Source of the DNA: Pseudomonadota bacterium | Lineage (GTDB): Bacteria; Pseudomonadota; Gammaproteobacteria; Xanthomonadales; Wenzhouxiangellaceae | Assembly (NCBI GenBank): GCA_013285445.1 | Contig: CP053448.1 | Span: 2,046,001 to 2,110,000 of the forward strand | Direction of reading: 5' to 3' | DNA length: 64,000 nucleotides | Shown: piece after piece, positions 44,564-53,800 of the stretch | Layout: every line of letters begins with the position of its first letter | How positions within the stretch are numbered: the stretch's first letter is position 1 | Program-made: the position numbers and the translations under genes | Notes under the pieces: model-generated | The model's database searches: none | The model's input: only the letters and a program-made list of their open reading frames with translations | Told to the model about the DNA's origin: nothing

Positions 44564-46691
44564 AACGGGCGGTCACGCCAACCGTGCGCGGTTCGCCGAA
44601 CTGAAAATAAGGCTCGACGGCATACCCTTTGCGCGGATCGTTTCCGAAACTGCCGAAGCCCCGCTCCTTGATCGTCTCGTCGGTGATGTTGCGGGCCCAG
44701 ACGGCCACCTCCCAGCGACCGGTTCGATAACCCAGTCGGGCATGCAGCAGCTCATAGGCATCCGAACGCGTCTGATGACGGCTGGAGAAGAAGAACGCGT
44801 CCTTGCCTTCGATTTCGGTACGCAGATACCAGCGGTCGGTCATCTGGAAGACCGCACCCGCCGCGAACATGTAGTTCGGCGCATGTGGCAGATCACGGCC
44901 GTCCATATCAAACGGCTGACCGGTCTCGGGATCGGCGTCGACGTGCGAGAAGTTGAGAAAACCATCAAAGCGCGAGTCGAGCAGGCCGAGGCTGCCGAAG
45001 ACCTGAAGCGAGCGGCTGATCCACCAGTTCGATTCGACCTCGAGCCCGTAACTCCGGCCCGCCGTGGCGTTGGTCTTGAACTCGATGAAACGACACGGGC
45101 AGATCCCACCCTCGATCGGCACAACCAGCGACTGCTGGGTCTGCACATCCTCGCGGTCCTGGAAAAACAGCGCCGCACGCAGATCGACCCGCCCGCCCCA
45201 GAAGCGCCCCTTCATGCCGAGCTCGTAGTTCCACAGGGTCTCGGTGTCGAATTCGCGCTGCGCGTCCGGAATGGTCGAGTCGCTGTTGACGCCGCCGGCC
45301 TTGTAACCGCGGGAGGCCAGGGCATAGAGCAGATGACCGCCTGAGGTCCTGTACTGCAGCGCCAGACGGCCACCCCACAGCCCTTCCTCGGGCCGGAAGC
45401 GTGCACCGTCGCTGTCAAGATAGTCGGCGTCGCGCTGCTCGTAGCGCAATCCGGCCTTGAGCACCAGGTCCCGGGCCAGCGGAACGTCGAGCTGGCCGTA
45501 AACTGCCCGGTTTTCAGTCTCGAAATCACTCATGAAATCCTGTTCGAGAAAAGTATAGACCCGGCGCAGTGACTGTGACTGGTCGCGGTAATAGGCGCCG
45601 ATGACCCAGCCCGGCTCATCGCGCCGGCTGTTCGACAGCGCGCGCAGGTCCAGCGTCGTGTTACGGCTGTCGCGCAGATAGTTGTCGAAGGACGAATAGC
45701 CAGGCGCCAGGCACTCGAACACATCGCACAAGCCGGCGAAACTCCAGTCTTCATCGTAACCGTACTCGAGATCGGCATCGGTATGGCTGAGCAGGGCTTC
45801 GAGGCTGAATTCCGGCCGGACCCGCCAGCGCAACCGGGCCGATCCGGCCAGAGTTTCCTGACGGTCATGTCCCGGCTGATCCGAAAGCGTGGTGCGGGTG
45901 TTGTCGAGCGAAAACCCGTCATAGCCGTTGTCGACGTCCAGATACAGCGCGGTCAGATCCAGCTGCAGCGCATCATGCGGTTGCCAGCGCAGCTTGGTGC
46001 GCAGGGTCTGCTCGTCAATCCGGGCGTTGTCGCTGATATCCAGAAACGCATTGCGCTGGTCACCGTCGCTCTGATTGTTCGAATAGGCCAACCGGTAGCC
46101 CAGCGTATCGCTCAGCGGGCCGGAGAGCACGCCCTCAAAAACCCGCATGCCGCGCTCGCCGACGCGAACATCAAATCCCGCCGCAAGCGTTTCAGTCGGG
46201 CTGCCCGAAACCATGTTGATCATCCCGGCCAGGGCATTGGCCCCCAGCAGGGTGCCCTGCGGGCCACGCAGGATCTCGATCTGCTCGATATCGAGCGTGG
46301 TGGCGGCGCCGCCGATGCCGGACATATCGATGCCGTCGACCAGCAGGCCGACGGAGGGGTTCATCGGCTCGACGAACTGGCTGCGTTCGCCGATGCCGCG
46401 AATCTGGAAGAATCGACCGCGCGAGGCGCCGCTGGAAAAATTGACGTTGGGGGCCAGATTCAGGATCTGGTCAAGATGACCGGCCTCGCGCTGATCGATG
46501 GTTTCGGCATCGATCACGGTCGCGCTGCCGGCCAGATCGAACAGGCCGGTTCGCCGAAAATCCGCCGTGACGACAATCGGATCACCCAGCTCCAGAATAT
46601 CGTCGTCGGCATCAGAGCCGGCTTCGGCCAACACCAGTGGAGGAAAAACGGCCCAGACCAGGCCAAGACAGAACGTCAGATGTTTCATCAT
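44553..46691 (-). CDS. TonB-dependent outer-membrane receptor, probable thiamine uptake
   Basis: This 712-residue protein has a signal peptide (to VLAEA), a TonB box-like DPIVVTADF, a plug domain (SATVIDAETIDQREAGHLDQ, FFQIRGIGERSQF, IEILRGPQGTLLGANALAGM) and a 22-strand-type barrel ending in ...VGVTARYDF with the terminal Phe. It lies directly downstream of a TPP riboswitch, so it should import thiamine or its phosphates across the outer membrane. GGAG, 5 bases before ATGATG, lies inside a hairpin that can hide it (46694-46722). Confidence 0.92.
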   Translation of the reverse strand: MMKHLTFCLGLVWAVFPPLVLAEAGSDADDDILELGDPIVVTADFRRTGLFDLAGSATVIDAETIDQREAGHLDQILNLAPNVNFSSGASRGRFFQIRGIGERSQFVEPMNPSVGLLVDGIDMSGIGGAATTLDIEQIEILRGPQGTLLGANALAGMINMVSGSPTETLAAGFDVRVGERGMRVFEGVLSGPLSDTLGYRLAYSNNQSDGDQRNAFLDISDNARIDEQTLRTKLRWQPHDALQLDLTALYLDVDNGYDGFSLDNTRTTLSDQPGHDRQETLAGSARLRWRVRPEFSLEALLSHTDADLEYGYDEDWSFAGLCDVFECLAPGYSSFDNYLRDSRNTTLDLRALSNSRRDEPGWVIGAYYRDQSQSLRRVYTFLEQDFMSDFETENRAVYGQLDVPLARDLVLKAGLRYEQRDADYLDSDGARFRPEEGLWGGRLALQYRTSGGHLLYALASRGYKAGGVNSDSTIPDAQREFDTETLWNYELGMKGRFWGGRVDLRAALFFQDREDVQTQQSLVVPIEGGICPCRFIEFKTNATAGRSYGLEVESNWWISRSLQVFGSLGLLDSRFDGFLNFSHVDADPETGQPFDMDGRDLPHAPNYMFAAGAVFQMTDRWYLRTEIEGKDAFFFSSRHQTRSDAYELLHARLGYRTGRWEVAVWARNITDETIKERGFGSFGNDPRKGYAVEPYFQFGEPRTVGVTARYDF

Positions 46692-46693
46692 TA

Positions 46694-46722
46694 GGTCTCC
46701 GTAATAAAGCCTTTGGGAGACC
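46694..46722 (-). promoter_or_regulatory. Hairpin that sequesters the ribosome-binding site of the TonB receptor gene
   Basis: On the minus strand GGTCTCC (46716-46722) is exactly complementary to GGAGACC (46694-46700), which contains the Shine-Dalgarno GGAG of the receptor gene. This 7-bp stem is the natural off-state of translation-type TPP riboswitches. Confidence 0.65.
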
Positions 46723-46780
46723 CGGCATGCACGGGGGATTTTTCGAAAGCACCCGGCAGTAAGGCCATGAATGCTTTCCG

Positions 46781-46889
46781 TTCCTGTCCCTACGCCGGCA
46801 TTAACCGGATCAGGTTCAACGGGTTCACCCTGATGGAGGCCTCAGCCGCCATCCCGGGTGTCTCAGGCAATCAATGCCGCCCCGAGGAA
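46781..46889 (-). ncRNA. TPP (THI-element) riboswitch
   Basis: On the minus strand, conserved TPP aptamer blocks appear in order: CTCGGGG near the 5' end, CCTGAGACACCCGGG, and the highly conserved TTGAACCTGATCCGGTTAAT followed by GCCGGCGTAGGGA. The outer P1 stem can form between TTCCT (46885-46889) and AGGAA (46781-46785). The element represses the operon TonB receptor-pnuC-kinase when thiamine pyrophosphate is abundant. Confidence 0.95.
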
Positions 46890-46897
46890 TCGTGCTT

Positions 46898-46903
46898 ATT
46901 GTA
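46898..46903 (-). promoter_or_regulatory. Candidate -10 box for the riboswitch operon
   Basis: Read on the minus strand this is TACAAT, 8 bases before the first base of the aptamer P1 stem, the right distance for a transcription start at the riboswitch 5' end. No clear -35 hexamer is seen at normal spacing. Confidence 0.45.
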
Positions 46904-46995
46904 ACGCGATCGAGACGACCCTGCTCCGAACAACTGGACGGATTCACGGCGCTCGGGTCAGCGCTGCGAGGATTCGGGAAAATGGGGATACGGGA

Positions 46996-47448
46996 TCAGT
47001 CGTCGACTGCCGAGGGCTGCAGGCGCGAGATGCGCGTCTTCAGGTAGATCTGGCTGTTGTCCGGGGTGGCGTGCTCGACGTCCTGGTCGACAACCGACAG
47101 CACGCCCTCCTGCCCTTCCGGCACGCCCAGCATCGAATCAGTCAGCAGCGTCCATTCGCCGTCGTCGCGCTCGAAGATTCCCACGTGCAGCCAGATTGCG
47201 CCCGCAGGCGCGCCCTCGTCCGACAATGGCTGCTCGATCGCCAGATCCAGTCGCCAGCCGCTCTGGTCCTGCTCATCGATCCAGCTGACCGAGGCCGGTT
47301 GGCCAACCTCGATGATCAGCGGTGCTGTATCCCGGGCTTCACCGTTCAGCCACAGCTGCAGGTCAACCAGCCAGGACTCGCCGGCGGCCGGCGTGCTGGC
47401 GCCGGCAACCAGCAGCAGCAGACCGATCCGGGCCGCCAGCATGCTCAT
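46996..47448 (-). CDS. Small secreted protein coupled to secF
   Basis: This 150-residue protein has a signal peptide (LLLLVAGASTPAAGE) and a beta-rich mature domain (WLVDLQLWLNGEARDTAPLI, IWLHVGIFERDDGEWTLLTD). No lipobox or known family. Its start overlaps the secF stop by 4 bases (ATGA), so it is the last gene of the yajC-secD-secF unit. The link may be only positional. Confidence 0.7.
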   Translation of the reverse strand: MSMLAARIGLLLLVAGASTPAAGESWLVDLQLWLNGEARDTAPLIIEVGQPASVSWIDEQDQSGWRLDLAIEQPLSDEGAPAGAIWLHVGIFERDDGEWTLLTDSMLGVPEGQEGVLSVVDQDVEHATPDNSQIYLKTRISRLQPSAVDD

Positions 47449-48416
47449 GCGTTCCGGTTGCGGAAGCGCTCGGGCAGAATCTCGGTGTCGGGCTGGTCGG
47501 CCCCTTCTTTCTGGACCGGCATCAGGTCCTGCTTGGACACGCCGAGCTTGATTGCCAGGTTACCGGCAATATAGATCGACGAATAGGTGCCGATGACCAC
47601 GCCGACGATCAGCGTGTAGGCGAAGGCATGAATGATCTCGCCGCCGAAGTAGAACAGCGCGATCAGCACCAGCAGCGTGGTCAGCGAGGTCATCAGGGTG
47701 CGGCCGAGCATCTGGTTGATCGACAGGTTGGTCAGCTCATGCGGATCACCCTTGCGCTTGACCTGGAAATTCTCGCGCAGGCGGTCGTAGAGGACGATGG
47801 TGTCGTTGAGCGAGTAGCCAATGACGGCCAGGATGGCCGCCACCACGGTCAGGTCAAAGCTGACCTGGAAGATCGACAGCACGCCGACGACCAGCAGCAC
47901 ATCGTGGATCAGCGCGCCGACCGCGCCGACGGCGAATCGCCACTGGAAGCGGAAGGAGATGTAGATCAGCACGCCGATGAGCACATAGAGCAGCGCCAAC
48001 CCGCCCTGCTCGGCCAGCTCCTGGCCGATCTGCGGCCCGACGAACTCGACGCGCCGCATCTCGATGTCAGGCACCGCATCCGACAGCGCCTCCAGCACGC
48101 GGGTACTGATATCGGCGCTGGATTCGCCGTCGTCACCGACCGGTATGCGCACCACGATATCGCTGGCCGTCCCGAAGGTCTGGACCACGAACTCCGAGAA
48201 ACCCTGCTGCTCCAGAACCTGGCGCACATCCGAGAGTTCGGGCGCCTCGGGGTAATGCAGTTCGATCAGGGTGCCGCCGGTGAAATCCAGCCCGAAATTG
48301 AGTCCGCGGGTCGACAGCGAAACGATGCTGACAATCAGCACAAGGCCTGACAGTATCAGCGCCACATTGCTGTACTTCAGGAAATTGATCTTGGTGTCGC
48401 TCTTGATGATGTCCAT
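47445..48416 (-). CDS. secF: Protein translocase subunit SecF
   Basis: This 323-residue RND-type membrane protein pulls preproteins across the inner membrane together with SecD, using the proton gradient. Signatures are GLNFGLDFTGGTLIELHYPE, the RVEFVGPQIGQELAEQGGLA region, AVIGYSLNDTIVLYDRLREN and SINQMLGRTLMTSLTTLLVL. GGAG is 9 bases before the ATG. It follows secD by 13 bases. Confidence 0.97.
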   Translation of the reverse strand: MDIIKSDTKINFLKYSNVALILSGLVLIVSIVSLSTRGLNFGLDFTGGTLIELHYPEAPELSDVRQVLEQQGFSEFVVQTFGTASDIVVRIPVGDDGESSADISTRVLEALSDAVPDIEMRRVEFVGPQIGQELAEQGGLALLYVLIGVLIYISFRFQWRFAVGAVGALIHDVLLVVGVLSIFQVSFDLTVVAAILAVIGYSLNDTIVLYDRLRENFQVKRKGDPHELTNLSINQMLGRTLMTSLTTLLVLIALFYFGGEIIHAFAYTLIVGVVIGTYSSIYIAGNLAIKLGVSKQDLMPVQKEGADQPDTEILPERFRNRNA

Positions 48417-48429
48417 GAATCCGGGCTCC

Positions 48430-50292
48430 TCAGATGGCCAGCGACTTGACGCGCTTGCGTCCGCCGTAGATCAGACTGACCACGCCGCGCGTACCGACAA
48501 TGGCCGTGAACATGGAGGTGACGATACCCAGGCTGAGCGTCACGGCGAAGCCCTTGATCGGGCCGGTGCCGAACATGAATAGCACGATCGCCGCGATCAG
48601 CGTGGTGACGTTGGCATCGGCGATGGTCGAAAAGGCCTTTTCGTAGCCGGCCCGGATCGAGGCCTGCGGCGTGTTGCCGTTGCGCAGCTCTTCGCGGATG
48701 CGCTCGTAGATGAGCACGTTGGCGTCGACGGCCATGCCGACCGTCAGCACGATGCCGGCAATGCCCGGCAGGGTCAGCGTCGCGCCGAGCATCGACAGCA
48801 GGGCGACGATCAGCACCAGGTTGGCGGTCAGCGCCAGGTTGGCGATCAGGCCGAAGACCTTGTAGTAGACGGCCATGAGCACCAGCACCAGCACGAAGCC
48901 GATGATGACCGAGCGAAAGCCCTGATCGATGTTGTCCTGGCCGAGGCTTGGCCCAACGGTGCGTTCCTCAATGATCTGCATCGGCGCGGCCAGCGCCCCG
49001 GCGCGCAGCAGCATGGCCAGCTGGGCCGCTTCGGTGGCCGAACCCAGGCCAGTGGTCTGGAAACGCTTGCCGAACGGTTCGCGCGTGACCGCCGCGGAGA
49101 TCACTTCCTCGACCCGGCGGGTCGAGTGCACTTCCTCGCCATCGACCATTCGGGTTTCCGGCCGATACTCGATAAACACCACCGCCATGCGGTTGCCGAC
49201 GTTCTCGGACGTGTGATCCAGCATCCGTCGTGCACCGACGCCATCAAGCGTCACCACGACATTGGGCTGTCCTGACTGCTGGTCGAACCCGGCCGCGGCG
49301 CCGATCAGGTTGTCGCCCGAGGCGATGACCTCGCGCGACAGCAGGATCGGCTGGTCATTGCGGTCATAGTAAAGCTTCGAGCCGGGCGGAACGCGACCGG
49401 TTCGTTCCGCCTCGTAGGGGTCGTTCTGCTCGTCGACCGCCCGGTATTCGACCGTGGCAGTCGCACCAATGACGCGCTTGGCTTCGGCGGTGTCCTGCAC
49501 GCCCGGCAGCTGGACGACGATGCGATCGGCCCCCTGCTGCTGTATCACCGGCTCGGCCACGCCGAGTTCGTTGACCCGGTTGCGCAGGGTCGTGATGTTC
49601 TGCTGCAGGGCATTGCGCTGCAGCTCCTGGAGATAGGACTCCTGTATCGTGAGCCGCAGATTCGATGTCTGCGAACCATCGACGATTTCAACCTCGAGCT
49701 CCTGGCCAAGCTCCTGGACGACCAGCTCACGGGCCTGCTCGCGATCGTTTTCGCTGCGCAATTCGGCGATCACCGCGTTGCGATCGGCGCGGACGGAGCG
49801 GTAGCGAATGCCGGCGTTTCGGAGGATATTGCGAATATCGCTGACATAGCTCTCGAGCTGCTGGCTGCGTGCGGCATCCATATCGACCTGCATCAGGAAG
49901 TGAACGCCGCCCTGGAGATCCAGGCCAAGCACCATCGGCTCGCCGCCGATCATGCGCAGCCAGGACGGCGTTGCCGGCGCCAGGTTGAGCGCGACCACGT
50001 AGTCATCACCCAGCGATTCGCGCAATGCGTCGGCGGCCCGCAGCTGCCGGTCGGTATTGGAAAAACGCACCAGCAGGCGCTGCGGCGAAAACTCGAACGG
50101 ACCGTGTTCGACGGATTCGGCCTCGAGCACGCTCTCGACCTGAGTGGTCAGTTCCGGCTGCAGATCGAATCCGCGGCTCGATGAGACCTGGACGGCGGGG
50201 TTTTCACCGAACAGGTTGGGCAAGGCATAGAGCGTACCCAGTCCGATCGCGATGACCAGCAGGGCATACTTCCAGGCAGGGAATCGATTCAT
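48430..50292 (-). CDS. secD: Protein translocase subunit SecD
   Basis: This 620-residue protein has a first membrane helix (KYALLVIAIGLGTLYALPNL), a large periplasmic P1 domain with LGLDLQGGVHFLMQVDMDAA, and five C-terminal helices with GMAVDANVLIYERIREELRN and RAGYEKAFSTIADANVTTLI. I use the ATG giving MNRFPAWKY; the longer frame overlaps yajC antisense-like sequence. It works with SecF in protein export. Confidence 0.97.
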   Translation of the reverse strand: MNRFPAWKYALLVIAIGLGTLYALPNLFGENPAVQVSSSRGFDLQPELTTQVESVLEAESVEHGPFEFSPQRLLVRFSNTDRQLRAADALRESLGDDYVVALNLAPATPSWLRMIGGEPMVLGLDLQGGVHFLMQVDMDAARSQQLESYVSDIRNILRNAGIRYRSVRADRNAVIAELRSENDREQARELVVQELGQELEVEIVDGSQTSNLRLTIQESYLQELQRNALQQNITTLRNRVNELGVAEPVIQQQGADRIVVQLPGVQDTAEAKRVIGATATVEYRAVDEQNDPYEAERTGRVPPGSKLYYDRNDQPILLSREVIASGDNLIGAAAGFDQQSGQPNVVVTLDGVGARRMLDHTSENVGNRMAVVFIEYRPETRMVDGEEVHSTRRVEEVISAAVTREPFGKRFQTTGLGSATEAAQLAMLLRAGALAAPMQIIEERTVGPSLGQDNIDQGFRSVIIGFVLVLVLMAVYYKVFGLIANLALTANLVLIVALLSMLGATLTLPGIAGIVLTVGMAVDANVLIYERIREELRNGNTPQASIRAGYEKAFSTIADANVTTLIAAIVLFMFGTGPIKGFAVTLSLGIVTSMFTAIVGTRGVVSLIYGGRKRVKSLAI

Positions 50293-50320
50293 GGGAAACG
50301 GTTTCCGTTGGAGACGTTGA

Positions 50321-50656
50321 TCAGTGAGCCGAATCGAAGGTGCCCTTGGGAACCACCTGGGCAACCGAGTGCTTCTGCAGCTTGACGGCAACCCCGTCGG
50401 CCAGCTGCAGCGAGATAAAAGTATCGCCGACCTCGGTAACCTTGCCCAGCAAACCGCCGGCGGTGACCACCTCGTCGTCAACCGCAAGACCGGCAACCAG
50501 CTGGCGGTGCTGCTTGTTGCGCTTCATCTGCGGGCGAATCAGGAGAAACCAGAAAATCACGGCGATGAAAATCAGCGGCAGCAGTCCGCCCAGCAAACCG
50601 GGCGCTTCCGGCGCGGCGTCCTGCGCCATTGCGCTGGCAATCAGGAAATCCATCAT
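50321..50656 (-). CDS. yajC: Sec translocase accessory subunit YajC
   Basis: This 111-residue single-span protein has the helix GGLLPLIFIAVIFWFLLIRP, QMKRNKQHRQLVAGLAVDDE and VTAGGLLGKVTEVGDTFISL, typical of YajC. It associates with SecDF-YidC. It starts the yajC-secD-secF operon, 28 bases before secD. GAGGA precedes the ATG. Queuosine genes (tgt, queA) often found upstream are absent here. Confidence 0.96.
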   Translation of the reverse strand: MMDFLIASAMAQDAAPEAPGLLGGLLPLIFIAVIFWFLLIRPQMKRNKQHRQLVAGLAVDDEVVTAGGLLGKVTEVGDTFISLQLADGVAVKLQKHSVAQVVPKGTFDSAH

Positions 50657-50771
50657 TCAATCATCCTCGAACGGTTAACGGTCCCGTTGATCTGGGGCCG
50701 GTTGACGGTCAATACAAACGCGCAATTATTGCACAGCTTGCCGGCTGCGGCCATACCGTGAGGGCGGGAAT

Positions 50772-50805
50772 GCACGGGGCGAAGCGCTCAGGCTCCGCCC
50801 CGTGC
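50772..50805. terminator. GC-rich hairpin downstream of the giant-protein operon
   Basis: Arms GCACGGGGCG (50772-50781) and CGCCCCGTGC (50796-50805) form a 10-bp perfect stem 7 bases after the stop codon of the 1,633-residue protein (minus strand). There is no U-run after it. It likely separates this operon from yajC on the same strand. Confidence 0.6.
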
Positions 50806-50811
50806 GAACTG

Positions 50812-53800
50812 TCAGAAGATCTCGGGCGTCAGACGATTGCGGAAGATCACGTCGGCGGCGCCGAAGCGCAGCGTCAGGCTGTCGATCCAGACGTCGAACG
50901 GCGCGTCTTCGGTTGCGCTGACCTGGTAGGTCACACGAACCGAAGCAGCCGCAGCCGGCGCTTCGCGCATGCGGCCGAACAACAGCTGCCACTGCCCGGC
51001 GCTGTGTCCCATGGCCTGTTCGAGCTGCAGTTCATCGAGCTCGCCGCCGGCACAATCGCTGCCGTCGAAGAACGTCGCGGCGGCCGCAACCGTCGGCGCA
51101 GTTCCGAAGGCCTGACTGGTCAGGACACGGGCGCCGAGCGAGACCAGGCCCGACTCATCGCCCAGGTTGACGCACTGGCTGGCCTGATACTGATCATCCG
51201 GCCCGCTCTGGTGCTGGATGCGCAGGGCGCCGGAGCTGAGCTGACCGTCGGCATCAGCCGCCGACCAGCGCAACTCGCCGGCGACAGGATCAAAGCCGAG
51301 GGACCACTGGCCGGCAGTGCTGTCGAGGTTGGGGTTGCGCAGCACGTTGGTCGCTGCAACCTCGAAGTCCAGCACATGGTCAACGCCCTGCGTATCGTCT
51401 TCACCCCCGGCCAGCTCATTGTTGTCGAAGTCGCGGATGCTGCCGCACACGACCAGCCGGTATGGTCCGGCCGGCAGCGCGCGATCTCCGGACAGGCGCA
51501 GCACCGAGCGTTTGCGGGCAGCCTGGTAGGACACCAGCGGATCGAGCCCGAGTCCGCCGGCGGTGCTGCAGTCCGGATCGCCGCCCAGCGACAGATCGAA
51601 CAGGCGGTAGTTGTCAACGTTATTGGCAGCGGTTGGATCATTACCGCCGGGGACCGTCACCACACCGCGCGAGAACTCCGGCACCAGCTGGGTGATGGCC
51701 GCTTCGGTCGGCAACGACTGGCCGAGATCGCCGTATTCCGGCAGCGTCGTGCTCAGCACGCGCGTCACGCGCGGCGGTGCCGTCGGCAGCTCCCCTTCGC
51801 CAAACGCGAAGAACACGGCATTGTCGAACTCGACCAGCAGCGGGAAGGCCGTTCCGGCCGGGAACGACAGATTCAGCGACACCAGAACCGACCCGGCGCC
51901 GGCCACGGCCCCCGGGGAAATGGACGTGCTCAACGGCACCCAGGCGCCGCCGCTGTCATCGATTACGGGGTTGGAAACGAATCCCTGAAGCGTGTCGCCG
52001 CAGCCGCTGCCGGTATGGAAGGTCATCGAAGCCGTCGCCTCGAACGGGTTGGGGTCGCTGAAGGCGTCGGTTGCCCGCACCCGCGCCTGCAGGGCAAAGC
52101 CCGGCTGCAGGCCTGAATCGAGGTTGATGCAGCGCGTGAGCGCATACTGCGACGGGTCGCCCTGGTCTACGTCGATCAGGGCCGAGCCGGACGTGGCCAC
52201 GCCGCCCAGGTCCACGTTCGGCTGATGGCCGATCTGGACCGCGTTGACGCCCCAGTTGTCCGGGCCCAGCGGATCGTCGAAGTTGGGATTGGGCAGCAGA
52301 TTATTCCAGGCGACCGTAAAGCTCAGCCCGAAATGACCGCCGGCACTGCCGTCGCCGTTGCCGTCGAGCCCGTTGCCATTGAAGTCCTCCAGACTGTCGC
52401 AGACGATCAGCGTGTAGTCACCTGCGGCCAGCCCGGTCGGCGCGTCAACGCGCAGATGGCTCAGGCGATCGGGCCCGATGTAGCCGGCACTGCCGAGCAG
52501 ACCCGCATCCGGGTCACCACAGGCAACGCCGGCCGGATCGACGACACCCTCGAGCAATCGGAAGCTGGCCAGGTCAGCGGCAGCGCCACTGTCCATCGGC
52601 TTGTCGAAGCGCACCAGCAATTGGGTCACCGCATTGTCGATGACCGCACCCGGCATCAGACTGCCGGCCTCGGGCGCTGCAACAGCCAGAATCTCGAAGA
52701 CCTCCGGCGGGGTGACATCGTCACCGACGCCGAATGGACCGATGGTCCGGGTCTGGCCGGCGTTGCCGGCCGTATCGATGGGCCGGATGTGGAAGTACCA
52801 CAGCCCGTCGTCAAGCACTTCACTGCTGACCCCGACGGCCGCCGGCCCCAGATCGATCAGCGTATTGGGCTCGGCGGTCTGGCTCTGGTTGAAGACGTAG
52901 CTGTAGCCGGCCAGGCCACTCGGCGCTGGTCCGGAGTCGGCGGCAGGATCCCAGGTCACTTCGATGACGTTGTCGGGGATGGCCGGTCCGCCGGGATCGT
53001 GGGTCGGGCTATCGAGATTGCTCGGGCCGGCAGGCGCCGTGGCGTCGATCCAGAACGGCCCCAGGCGGGCGGTGTCGGCACAGTTGCCGGCATTGTCGCA
53101 GGCCCGCAAGTGGAACCAGTGATCGATGGCGTCTTCGAGCGGCTCGGACAGCAGCCCGTGCGGATCGGTCGCGTGCGGCACATCGATGGCGTCATCAGGA
53201 TCGGTCAGTTCGTCACGCGTGAACGCCACCGAATACCCCATCAGTCCTGATCCTGAGCTGGTGCCGGAGGGGTCGAGATCCTCGGCACCGCTCCAGTTGA
53301 TCTCGATCTGCGGGTTGTTGTTCCAGATCTCGATGACATGGCTCGGGCTGTCAAGCACCGGATTCACCGGCGCCAGCAGATCCCGGGCAAATACCACCAC
53401 GGCCTGGTCAAAGCGCGCGGCCACGTAGATATGGGCATCATCCGGGCTGATCGCTACACCGGTCGCCCCCCACAGGCCGGTCACGGTGCCGGTGTTGTTG
53501 CGCTTGAGTTCGACAAACATGAGTTCTCCGTAGCCAACGTCGCCGGCGTCACTGTTGCGGCTGAGCACCGTCAGGGTGCCCGGCTCCGGCTCGGTGCCGT
53601 CCGAGGCGCTGCCGACGTAGACCAGCTCACCGTCAGCACTGATCGCCAGGCTCAGCGGCGCCTCGAGGCCGCCGACGCCGTCAGTGCCGGCAACGATTGC
53701 CTGCTGCCATTCGAGATCGCCGCTGGTCTGGCGCCTGAACACCGCTATGCTGTTGCTGTCACGGCCGGTGGCATAGAGGTGGGCGCCGCCGGCTGACAAC

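Noticed and set aside
46713..46904. 63-codon plus-strand frame across the riboswitch
   Set aside because: It is antisense to the conserved TPP aptamer and has no ribosome-binding site.
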